This document shows positions 51,426-60,018 of a DNA stretch of 64,000 nucleotides, piece by piece (position 1 is the stretch's first letter; each line of letters starts with the position of its first letter). The stretch is from the NCBI GenBank assembly GCA_964035575.1, contig OZ037834.1, positions 1,767,598 through 1,831,597 on the forward strand. Reading direction: 5' to 3'. A model generated the notes under the pieces. It did no database searches. It was not told where the DNA came from and saw only the letters and a program-made list of their open reading frames with translations. The position numbers were made by a program, and so were the translations under genes. This DNA comes from Rhynchopus sp. YZ270_cl-10. Lineage: Eukaryota; Euglenozoa; Diplonemea; Diplonemida; Diplonemidae.

Positions 51426-51916
51426 TGAGGTGATCCAGCGCACACTTTTCCACACTTTTTCACACCGTGAAAACATGTGAAAATAAGTGAAAACGTGTGA
51501 AACCAAGGTGAAAATGTGTGAAATCAAGTGAAAATGTGTGAAACCAAGTGAAAACATGTGAAACCAAGTGAAAATATGTGAAACCATGTGAAAACATGTG
51601 AAACCAAGTGAAAATGTGTGAAACCAAGTGAAAATATGTGAAACCATGTGAAAACATGTGAAACCAAGTGAAAATGTGTGAAACCATGTGAAAACACCAA
51701 GTTTTTTTTCTGGAGGAATCCACTCAGAGTGCGTGAAGCAGTTTTTTTTTCACTTTCGTACACACTTTTTCACACCGTGAAAACATGTGAAAATAAGTGA
51801 AAACGTGTGAAACCAAGGTGAAAATGTGTGAAACCAAGTGAAAATGTGTGAAACCATGTGAAAATGTGTGAAACCAAGTGAAAATGTGTGAAAAAGCGTG
51901 AGACTGGATCACCTCA
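51426..51916. repeat. Nested inverted repeat enclosing 20 bp tandem arrays
   Basis: TGAGGTGATCCAG (51426) and CTGGATCACCTCA (51904) bracket two tandem blocks (about 51464-51697 and 51763-51900) of GTGAAAATGTGTGAAACCAA units. Near-identical lead-in sequence CACACTTTTTCACACCGTGA occurs before each block, so one block probably duplicated. Confidence 0.8.
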
Positions 51917-51989
51917 TTTTTTTTTTTTTTTTTCCGTCGGTTCGCTTTTTCCCCCCCTCCCCCAAAGTTAGCATTAGGCCTGTGTTAGC

Positions 51990-53345
51990 GAATAACACTC
52001 CCACCCACCCCCAATAGAGAAACCTCTCTAAAACCCCTTCCCCTGCTCTTTTCTTTAGAAACCCTGTGGTACATGTATGTGTATGTGCATGAACAGGTTC
52101 GATAAAGGTTTTATTTCTTGAATTATTCAAAAAAGAAGTGGAAAAAAGTATTGAGCACTGACCTTCACCCATCAAGAGTGGGTGAAAGTGATTTGTCAGA
52201 TGCAATAAATACTGATTTCAAACACCCTCCATTCACCACCTCTGGCAAGGGAGGTAGGTATCCAACCAAATTGTTGTTATTGTTTTCTTTGCTTTTTTTT
52301 GTTTGTTTTGTTTTTTTGTTTGTGTCTTTTCAGCAGGCTTAGGATTATCCTAACCAACTTTTTAGGCACACGAAAGGGCTTTTGTATTGCAAGTCAACTT
52401 TCCACGGTGTACCAGGTCACTGTACCAAAGTACACTGTCAGAGAGACTTTTGTATTTCAAGTCAAATTTGCTTTTGTTCTAATGCGATAAAGATGGTGGC
52501 AAAATATACGGTGTACGTCCATCAGCAGTACTACACCTATTGTACCACACCCCTTCCCAAGCTCTGTTTTTACACAGTCATTTGTCAAAATATCTCAAAA
52601 AGAAAGAGAAAGGGCTGCGTAAGGAGTGTCAAGATCATTGCATGAGTGATGTGCGTCTTTTCGTTCAATACAGAAAACGTTTTTGCCATATGTGCACAGG
52701 AGGTATGCATTCGTCTCAAAACTATTCTCTTTTACTTCCCTCTTTCTGGATGAACTTATGAACATGAATAAGACTGAAATGATCGTTTTTTTTTTTATCT
52801 TAACCACCCACATAGCGCATTTCCCTTCCCCTCTCTCCCTACCTTTTAGCGAAAAACACTCCCACCCTCCCCAATACAGTAGCTATTTCCCTCCCTCCCG
52901 CCAGAGCCCGAGGGCGCCCTGACCTCCCGAAAGGGCAGCCCGAGGGCCAAGGGAGGGAGGGATGTAGCTTTGTGACCCGAAGAGGTCGTTTTCGACCCGA
53001 ACTGCCTGCAAACAAGCGCTTTTGTGGTGTTTTGTGTACAAACACGTAGGTTTTTCGGCCCACATGGGTACCATCGTTTGTGGCCTACGGACGCCCAAAA
53101 GCATGCGGATACGCTTTTCGAGTCGCAGAAACCAGGTTGTGGGCCGTTTTAAAAAGTTTTTGGCCGGTTTCAGTCACCAAAACGCACATTCTCTCGCGGG
53201 AATTTTTGGTGCTCTCAAGGGAATCCTCTTAGCTCTCAAGGGAATCCCTTGAGACCTCTGGAGGGTTACAAAAATCTGTTTTTGTCCCCAGACTGCCCCC
53301 CTGTTTTGGATACGGAGTGCCTTTTGTTTTAAATAAAAAGTAATT
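51990..53345. other. Spacer with dispersed repeats and a GC-rich hairpin
   Basis: 52360-52480 repeats TTTTGTATT(T/G)CAAGTCAA twice with GTACACTGTCAGAGAGAC, related to type C. 52565-52830 is homologous to 48208-48385. 52890-52962 is a GC-rich hairpin (CCCTCCCTCCC / GGGAGGGAGGG). CTCTCAAGGGAATCC occurs twice near 53213-53248. No gene recognised. Confidence 0.55.
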
Positions 53346-54303
53346 GGGAAAACCTTTATTCGGCTCACAAAAAGTAATTTTTCCATCATTCGGCTCACAA
53401 AATAAAATTTTTCCATCATTCTATCAAAGTTACTATAATTTTTCCTTCATTCGGCTCACAAAAGTTAATTTTTCCACCATTCTATCAATATTTTGCCAAT
53501 TTTTCCATCATTCCATCAAAGTTTTTTTTTTCACTTTTTCGAAGAAATTTTTGCCGCTGGAAAAAAAAATTTGGGTGGTTTTTTGAGGAAAAATGGGGTC
53601 ATTTTTTTTGCATTTTTCGAAAAATTTATAGTTCTAGGGTCACAAATTACACACTGTTTGCTAAACATGCAAAGACAAGTGGTCACTGGTGCCGAGTTTA
53701 ACAGCTTGGATGACCTAAAGGAGACGGTAACGTGGCAGTCCTTCATCCTCCACATTTTTCCTTCCGCGTCTCGAACCGCACAGGCACCCGAATGACCCTT
53801 GTGTGCCGGTTCCTTATGTGCATGGAGGGTGTGTGCGGTGCAAGACGGTGATGGTTGTCGCATCACCCAGCACGAGCGCACCTGCACCTCTGACGATCAC
53901 CCTGTTGCCAACACAGGAATCGTCGGCGCCGTCGCCTCCCGGACCTGCGATAACGTGAGAAGTGTATCAAACTATGGTGCACATAGTGTGATTGCTGACA
54001 TGCGTGACCTTCGCCGCAATAAGTCACCTACGAATTTTCCCTCCCACAACCTATAAAAACGGGCAAAAAATCCTACCCAAAAATTTTTTCCAGTGGAAAT
54101 ATTTCCTCGAAAAAGTGAAAAAAAAAACTTTGATAGAATGATGGAAAAATTGGCAAAATATTGATAGAATGGTGGAAAAATTAACTTTTGTGAGCCGAAT
54201 GAAGGAAAAATTATAGTAACTTTGATAGAATGATGGAAAAATTTTATTTTGTGAGCCGAATGATGGAAAAATTACTTTTTGTGAGCCGAATAAAGGTTTT
54301 CCC
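53346..54303. mobile_element. 958 bp element with about 220 bp terminal inverted repeats and GC-rich insert
   Basis: The arms 53346-53560 and 54087-54303 are near-perfect inverted copies built from ATTCGGCTCACAAAA and TTTTTCCATCATT modules. The middle (about 53640-54060) is GC-rich, unique in the window and unlike the arms, with a 42-codon frame starting MQRQVVTGAEFNSLDD and an 85-codon frame. It looks like captured genomic DNA. The element ends 180 bases before the EF-hand gene. Confidence 0.8.
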
Positions 54304-54483
54304 AAAGTAATTTATTGCTTTTATCTATTCAAAAAAAATATTTATTTATCAAAAACCCCCTCTCTCCCAACTATATTTTTTTTACAGGAAGACACAGAGA
54401 AGAGGGGGATTTCCCTCTTTTTTTTTTTCTTTTCTTTTTTTCTCTTTTTCTCTCCTTTTCTCTCCTTTTCTCTCCCCTCCCTA

Positions 54484-56454
54484 ATGCCTTCTGATGCTGA
54501 AGAGGATCAATACAATGAAATATTTTTAATTCTGTCTTCAGATGGAGAAGGTGTGACACTTGACGAACTGACCTTCTTCTTCCAGGCAATGCCGAACACC
54601 CCAGCCCTCTCGCAAATCGGCGAAATCTTTAACCAATGCGATGAAGACCAATCCGGTGCAATAGACACAGAAGAATTCATCAATGTTGTGGAAACACTAA
54701 AACTGCTGCAAAACAAAACGACGGTGGAGATTTTAAGGAGTTTTAAGGAGGCGAAGTTTACCTCAATATTTCGGCTTGCAGACATCCAACGGAAAGGAAC
54801 TCTTACAAAAGACGTGGTAACCTCCTTGGTAGCTAAGCTCCCTTATCCTTCAGAGGTTGACGTAGACAACCATATTCGTGGCGTTCTAGCCCCTTATGGT
54901 ACCTTATTCAGTATTGATGCATTTCTCTCGGTTGTAGCATCGTTGACAGAGGAAATGCGTACTGCTGATGTCATTGAAACGTTCATGGTAGCATTAAAAG
55001 ATGTCGCAGACCAAAGAGAACGGCAACGTTTTTTGACAGACATAGGTCAAGGTGGAGAAGGGGTCAGTCATAGCCGTCCTATTGAAGATGATGAAGGAGT
55101 CGGTGGATGTGATGGGTGTGTTGCATTGAGGGGTCGAGCCATGCATTTACGTCTTGCGGTGGAAGCGGAAAAGGTGGTCTATAGGGAAACAAAACAGCAG
55201 TTAGATGAGGCAAAGGAGCGCCTAGAGGCGGCAGACCGAATGAACCGCGACCTCGTATTCGAAAACGAAAAAGTAAAAAAAAGGATTCGCGAATTAGGTG
55301 CCGGAGCGTCCCCTACGCCAAACGCCTCTTTCGCCGCCGCCGAAGAAACCTTAAAGAAAACCATTACAGAGAAGGATACCCAAATCGCTGCGCAGCAAAC
55401 CGAAATTGAGACCCTAAAAAAATCGCTGAACAAACAGAAACAGGAAAGTGGACGCCAATCTGCGGCCTTAGCGTTGCTGCACAAACACATTGCGGGGTTG
55501 GAAAAGGAGAATGAAATGCTTCGCAAAGGAGGGGATAGGGAGTTGGTGAAGGAGGCGATGGCGCGGCAGAAGCTTCTTACCGCTAAGCTGGAGGCTGCAG
55601 AGAAAACGATTGCAAGCTTTCAACAGGACAAATGGTACGACGACAAGCTTGACTATCTGAGCACACAGAAATCCCCTTTGGTCAGCGCGGCCGCTTCCTC
55701 CATGGGGGTATCCCATGGGTGGCAACCTGAATCTACCCCACAACGCCGTCAAGACTCCACCACTGGGTTTGCCAAAGCAGCTATCCGGAAGGGCGCAAGA
55801 CTCGAAGATATCGCCGTAGATCCAACAGACGACGAATACCGTGTTCTCTCCAACTACTATCACCCATATCAAAACGCACGCACCCAAGCACAACGCAATG
55901 ATATGCTCGCCGCCTGCTCCGACGAGCTTGACAAAGTAAACCGCCACCACCCTGCATACTGGAGCGGCAAAGACGGCATCCGTATTAAAAGTTGGATGAA
56001 ACGGCCTGCAGTGAGCGACGGTGTCCTCCACAAGAAGAAGTACGTCGTCAGCGGGGTCCGCTCTGTCAGCAACGGCCTGCGAGAGCGGAGTGAGGAAGGG
56101 CTTGGGGAGACGCGGTCTGTGGGGATGAGTCGTGCGGGGTCGGTCGCGTCGCTCTACGGGGCTGGAGGAGGGGGGGGGAGGAGGAGGAGGTGGTGGCAGT
56201 GTAGCAGACGGCCCCCCCATATACACCGCAACAGCCACCGCGGCCTCTACCGAGCGTGCGCACCGCACCGCACACAGCCGTGCCATCGCCCTCGCCGGAG
56301 GTGTCACCGCGAAAAGCGTTTCTCCCACCAGAAGACCTGCCACTTCAAATGCCGCCGCAGCTGCCGGAGGATCCGTAGGAGGGGTCAGCCCTCCTGCCCC
56401 GGTGGCAGGGCAGAAGAGGTGGTGAAGAAGAAGAAGGGAAGCCCTTTTAGTTGA
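54484..56454 (+). CDS. EF-hand and coiled-coil protein with apparent frame break near the C-terminus
   Basis: Residues 53-64 (DEDQSGAIDTEE) form a canonical EF-hand calcium loop; a weaker loop precedes it (SSDGEGVTLDE, about 18-28) and two degenerate ones may follow to about 180. Residues about 215-390 form a charged coiled coil, with a gap near 275. From about 430 the protein is basic and Ser-rich. After a G9 run at 56170-56178 the frame becomes an Arg/His/Cys-rich string that looks like out-of-frame reading. The frame 56132-56425 continues instead as GGGGGSVADGPPIYTATATA and so on, ending PVAGQKRW at 56425. An indel in the G-run (natural or assembly error) is likely. Role probably Ca2+-responsive scaffolding; start is the first ATG after a pyrimidine-rich leader. 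Confidence 0.8.
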   Translation: MPSDAEEDQYNEIFLILSSDGEGVTLDELTFFFQAMPNTPALSQIGEIFNQCDEDQSGAIDTEEFINVVETLKLLQNKTTVEILRSFKEAKFTSIFRLADIQRKGTLTKDVVTSLVAKLPYPSEVDVDNHIRGVLAPYGTLFSIDAFLSVVASLTEEMRTADVIETFMVALKDVADQRERQRFLTDIGQGGEGVSHSRPIEDDEGVGGCDGCVALRGRAMHLRLAVEAEKVVYRETKQQLDEAKERLEAADRMNRDLVFENEKVKKRIRELGAGASPTPNASFAAAEETLKKTITEKDTQIAAQQTEIETLKKSLNKQKQESGRQSAALALLHKHIAGLEKENEMLRKGGDRELVKEAMARQKLLTAKLEAAEKTIASFQQDKWYDDKLDYLSTQKSPLVSAAASSMGVSHGWQPESTPQRRQDSTTGFAKAAIRKGARLEDIAVDPTDDEYRVLSNYYHPYQNARTQAQRNDMLAACSDELDKVNRHHPAYWSGKDGIRIKSWMKRPAVSDGVLHKKKYVVSGVRSVSNGLRERSEEGLGETRSVGMSRAGSVASLYGAGGGGGRRRRWWQCSRRPPHIHRNSHRGLYRACAPHRTQPCHRPRRRCHREKRFSHQKTCHFKCRRSCRRIRRRGQPSCPGGRAEEVVKKKKGSPFS

Positions 56455-56844
56455 AAAAAAAATATTTTGAAAAAGGGGAAAAGAGAGAGAGAGAGGGAGG
56501 TGATAAAAAAGTGTGGAGAAACTCACAGAGAGGTTGTCTTTTTTGAGTTTTTTTTTTTGAGTTTGAGGCGGCTTTGAGCGCACAAAAGATCCGATCTTTT
56601 TTTGTGGGTCGCTTTCATTTTGTGGGGAGGGAGGTCGCGGAGTGCTAAGCTAGGGGGTATTGGTTGGTATGGAAAAGGGGGGGGAGGAGGAATGCTGGCC
56701 TTTGTCGACCAATGTGTTTTATTTGGTGAATCGTTGTATGTTTATTTTGTAACAACTGCCTTGCAAAGGTTGGGGAGGAAATGAAAACGTATCTGAGTGT
56801 GCCCGAATTTTTGGTGAGAGCGACATCAACACGACACAACTTAT
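56455..56844. other. Spacer after the EF-hand gene
   Basis: A- and T-runs and AGAG/GAGA runs; no repeat family or gene recognised. Confidence 0.5.
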
Positions 56845-57539
56845 CACGGTACCATAAAGATCTTAAGGAAGATTTTTGTGTTTTTTCAGGATTCCTGGAA
56901 ATCCTGACACTTTGTGTTTTTTTTCTTCAGGATTTTTCAAGATCCTGACAATTTGTGTGTTTTTTTTTTTACCAGGGGGCTTCTCTATGTTGTAGGCATA
57001 CAGAGGTACAGATTTTACAGACCGGGGCCGCAACTGGCTGGGATGTCACGAAACTGACAAAAAAAAGTGGTTTTCGACCTTTTTTTTGGCCTGCTGTACT
57101 GTACTGTACTGTACTGTACTGTACTGTACTGTACTGTACTGTACTGTACTGTACTGTACTGTACTGTACTGTACTGTACTGTACTGTACTGTACTGTACT
57201 GTACTGTACTGTACTGTACTGTACTGTACTGTACTGTACTGTACTGTACTGTACTGTACTGTACTGTACTGTACTGTACTGTACTGTACTGTACTGTACT
57301 GTACTGTACTGTGCGGAAATTGACCAAAAAACGAGAACTTGTCCATTTCGGCAAATTGACCCCACCACTGGCCGGACGGATTCCGGAAATGCAAATGCCG
57401 GCGTTTCTAAGCAAGTTCTAAGCAGGAGAGAAAAAAAACACAAAAAAAAAACACAAATTGTCAGGATCTTGATCAGGAAGAAGAAGATTTGAGTCCGTGG
57501 AAAAAAAAAAATCTTCTTTAAGAACTTTCTGGTACCGTG
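56845..57539. mobile_element. 695 bp inverted-repeat element containing a pentanucleotide array
   Basis: CACGGTACCATAAAGATCTT at the left and its near-complement at the right (ending GGTACCGTG) are terminal inverted repeats; AGATCCTGACAATTTGTGT and ACACAAATTGTCAGGATCT form a second inner pair. The core has the TACTG array and a reverse copy of the GGCATTTCCGG repeat (57318-57402). Confidence 0.75.
57094..57312. repeat. (TACTG)n microsatellite
   Basis: About 43 uninterrupted copies of a 5 bp unit. All frames on both strands stay open across it and give meaningless YCTVL or STVQY repeats; no gene is implied. Confidence 0.95.
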
Positions 57540-58839
57540 GACTTATTCACAGAAAAGTTTTTTTTTTGATTTTTGTCCCTACACACTCCACAAAAATCCG
57601 GTGCGATTAACGAAAGATTCTTTTTCTGATTTCGTTTCTTTCTTTATCAGACTAGCTAAAACTCAGATGTCAGTTTTTATTTCTTTTGCAAAACACACAC
57701 CATAAAAAGAAAGATGGGACCATTTTTGTTGATCCCTCACCATATACTATCAATTTATTGATTGCATATGATGAAAATACTATTTCTTCTTCAAACCCAG
57801 CGTGTTCCAGTGCGATAACGGTTGTGGTAAATATGTGTGCACGAGAGAGAGAGACACATGCATCTTACAAGTTTTTCTTTTTTTCTCATTTTGTTGTGTC
57901 AACATGAGGTCAATACAATGAGGCCTATTTTCATCTTTCAAGTGTTTCTCTTTTAGTAGTCTCTTTTCTCTCCAACAAAAAAAGCGAGTTTTTTTTTAAA
58001 AGTATTTTTGGTGTTTTTTTTTTGCCCTCCGTTCTTGAAAAGATGTTGTGTGTCTTTCAATTATCCCTCTTTTTTCTTCTCGTTTTTTTTAGTACCATGT
58101 GTTGGTGTGTGTAGGAGGAATATTCCTCGTCGAACAACCTCGGTTTTATTATGTTTACCACGTAATAAGGAACATAGCGTGTTACCCGGGGTCATGTGGT
58201 CATAGTGTCTCTTTTGTGTGTTTTTTTTTTTTAAAGGGTAACCAATCGACGAGGCTTTTTTTTTGATCCGTCTAAGCCCGTCTGTTCTCTTGTTGTTATC
58301 AATTTATTGATTGATCATCACAGAAAATTCTTTTTGGATCTCCTGTTGTTGGCCGCAGGGTATTTATGCTTTCATCCGGATGGCTGGCATCGTACGTGGG
58401 TCAGTCGGTAGGTGCCTGCATTAACTTCACTTTTGGTGTCATAACTTCACTCGCTTCTTTTTATGTACTTAATCTCCCCCACCTCCCTCACCACATTGTA
58501 ACGCCATGTCAATATATTATTGCCAAGAAGGTGAACGGCGTTTTGTTTTTTAAAGAATGTTTGCACAGCAAGCCGCATGCATCTTTTCCAAAGCTTTTTT
58601 TTTCTTTTGTTCTTGTGCCCTCCCTGTATACCCTGTGTAGTAGTTTAAATTACCCCCCACCCAACCCCCACCTTTAAGCTTGATCAAGGGGGGGGTCAAC
58701 CTTCGACAAAAACCTCATCTCAAAACAGAACACCCCTATACAGACCTCTACACTTTTCTAAAATATTTCTAAATTAATTCGCCGTTTTTCAATTTTTTTT
58801 TTCAACTTTTTTTGGCCTCAATTTTTTAGCCTCTTCTCA
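57540..58839. other. T-rich spacer with hairpin repeats
   Basis: A type B hairpin lies at 57833-57870 with an expanded GA-rich loop; related fragments at 57905, 58241 and 58562. 58347-58405 shares GTTGGCCGCA, TTTTGTGCTTTT-like and CATCGTAC blocks with 41890-41940. Ends in TTTTTTAG before the next gene. Confidence 0.6.
58801..58829 (+). promoter_or_regulatory. Probable trans-splice acceptor
   Basis: TTTTTTTGGCCTCAATTTTT ending TTAG, 10 bases before the ATG at 58840. Confidence 0.5.
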
Positions 58840-59643
58840 ATGGAATGGAGCGAGCCATCCGGGGATGTAGTGTGTCTCATAGGCAGTGAAGAGGGTCTGA
58901 CCGCAACACGCGACGGCAACACAATTGACTCTGCAGTCAAGGAGGTTGAGGTGCGTGGGGGTGGGGTGTACCTCTGTGGGGGCCGTGAAGGGGCTTCTGG
59001 GAGGCTTCTCCGGTATAGCACAGAACAGCGTTTTGGCACTACAGCGCGCGACAGCCACCTCCTCGCAGTCTATACACTATGTACAGAGCACAACATCACC
59101 CACAACATTCGCCGAGAGGAGCTGCGTCTGGCGGTACCCCCCACCCCGCAGAGCATTGCACCAACCGGGGTGCAACATAAATCCGCAGCCCCTCCGCCTA
59201 CTCCAACACCAACCCCTCCACTGATTATGATTTCCCCTGAAAAATCGGAAGCAGAAGCAGAAGCGGAAGCTGAAGCCTCTCTCGAGGAGCTAGTATATGA
59301 AAGTGTCCCGCAAAGTGTCGACGGAGGGGATTCAGTGTCATTATTGAAACCAATTCGTACACCAGCGAAGAGGGTGAAGAAGGAGGTGGAGATGAAGAGG
59401 AGGAGTGGGGCGAAGCTTGCAGGTACAGAGGTAAATTTTAATCACCCGGTGCCGCCGTTTTGGGAGATCCCTGGGGCGAGGTCGCCATTTGCCTCGTTTG
59501 ATGTTGGGCACAAAAAGGTGCAGCGAACCTACCAAGCACCGCCAACAGGGAATCTTCCGTTTGGAGGACGGCAGAAGGTGGGCAGCCACGATGCGATGCT
59601 ATGGAGAGATGGGTACTATCTAGCCTCGCCGTACTTCTGTTGA
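58840..59643 (+). CDS. Hypothetical protein with Glu/Ala repeat
   Basis: 267 residues, unrecognised. The first 100 residues look globular and beta-rich (VEVRGGGVYLCGGREGASGR). The middle is Pro/Thr-rich (PPPTPTPTPPL) followed by an EAEAEAEAEA run; then a basic patch (KRVKKEVEMKRR). The last 70 residues are aromatic- and Pro-rich and end WRDGYYLASPYFC. No signal peptide or membrane span. The start follows TTTTTTAG closely; a second ATG lies two codons later in a different frame. Composition supports a real gene. Confidence 0.7.
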   Translation: MEWSEPSGDVVCLIGSEEGLTATRDGNTIDSAVKEVEVRGGGVYLCGGREGASGRLLRYSTEQRFGTTARDSHLLAVYTLCTEHNITHNIRREELRLAVPPTPQSIAPTGVQHKSAAPPPTPTPTPPLIMISPEKSEAEAEAEAEASLEELVYESVPQSVDGGDSVSLLKPIRTPAKRVKKEVEMKRRSGAKLAGTEVNFNHPVPPFWEIPGARSPFASFDVGHKKVQRTYQAPPTGNLPFGGRQKVGSHDAMLWRDGYYLASPYFC

Positions 59644-60018
59644 TGGACACAAACGATTTTGAGAAAAAAATGCATGCGTTTTTTCTGGAGATAATATTGT
59701 ACACGAGACTATCAATCCATTTTTTGTAGATTCTTTGTTTATTCAATTTTTTTTGTAAGCAATAGATTAAAAGAAAGGTCGTTTTTTTATCCATTATGTA
59801 CCTCCATACAAACCTCCCTCGTGGTAAACCAAATGTGCATGCCAATGAAGTGTTGCTCTCTGGGGGGTTCGATAACCCGCGGAGAACCAGTTTTTTTTAC
59901 CCCCCGCCGTATGGCATTAGCACTTTTTCAACTTCTCTTTTTTTTCTTGAAATTTTTTTTTTACCCCTTCATCCTCATCCTCTTCAGTACATCATCTTTT
60001 GTTTTTTTTTTTTTTGAA
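59644..60018. other. Short T-rich spacer and leader of the cyclase gene
   Basis: The cyclase reading frame is open upstream to 59821, but that part translates pyrimidine tracts (LFQLLFFFLKFFFY). AG at 59986-59987 after CTCATCCTCTTC is a likely trans-splice acceptor, 31 bases before the ATG at 60019. Confidence 0.55.

Larger units (their letters stand above)
50551..51989. mobile_element. 1.44 kb inverted-repeat element with an internal open frame and nested repeats
   Basis: The ends share CAGGCCTAATGCTAAC in inverted orientation (20 of 23 bases in the full ends), followed by CGTCGGTTCAC / CGTCGGTTCGC-type sequence in inverted positions. The left part carries a 114-codon frame, the middle a GCGCCGCAGG-type motif (50994-51013), the right a 20 bp tandem array. 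No transposase. Confidence 0.7.

Noticed and set aside
51171-51912. Phe/His/Ser-rich frames on the - strand (HGFTHFHLVSHVFTW type)
   Set aside because: They translate the 20 bp GTGAAAATGTGTGAAACCAA array and are not protein-like.
53799-54056. 85-codon frame in the core of the long-arm element as a gene
   Set aside because: Confined between inverted repeats, with no domain and no acceptor-like leader; better explained as captured sequence.
56955-57492. Six overlapping open frames of 110-142 codons on both strands
   Set aside because: They are translations of the TACTG array, which has no stop in any frame.
59866-59893. GGTTCGATAACCC as a tRNA T-arm
   Set aside because: The arms around it do not form an acceptor or D-arm at tRNA spacing on either strand.
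59821-60018. Upstream extension of the adenylyl cyclase frame
   Set aside because: Translates pyrimidine tracts and lies across a probable trans-splice acceptor; the first ATG in a sensible context is 60019.
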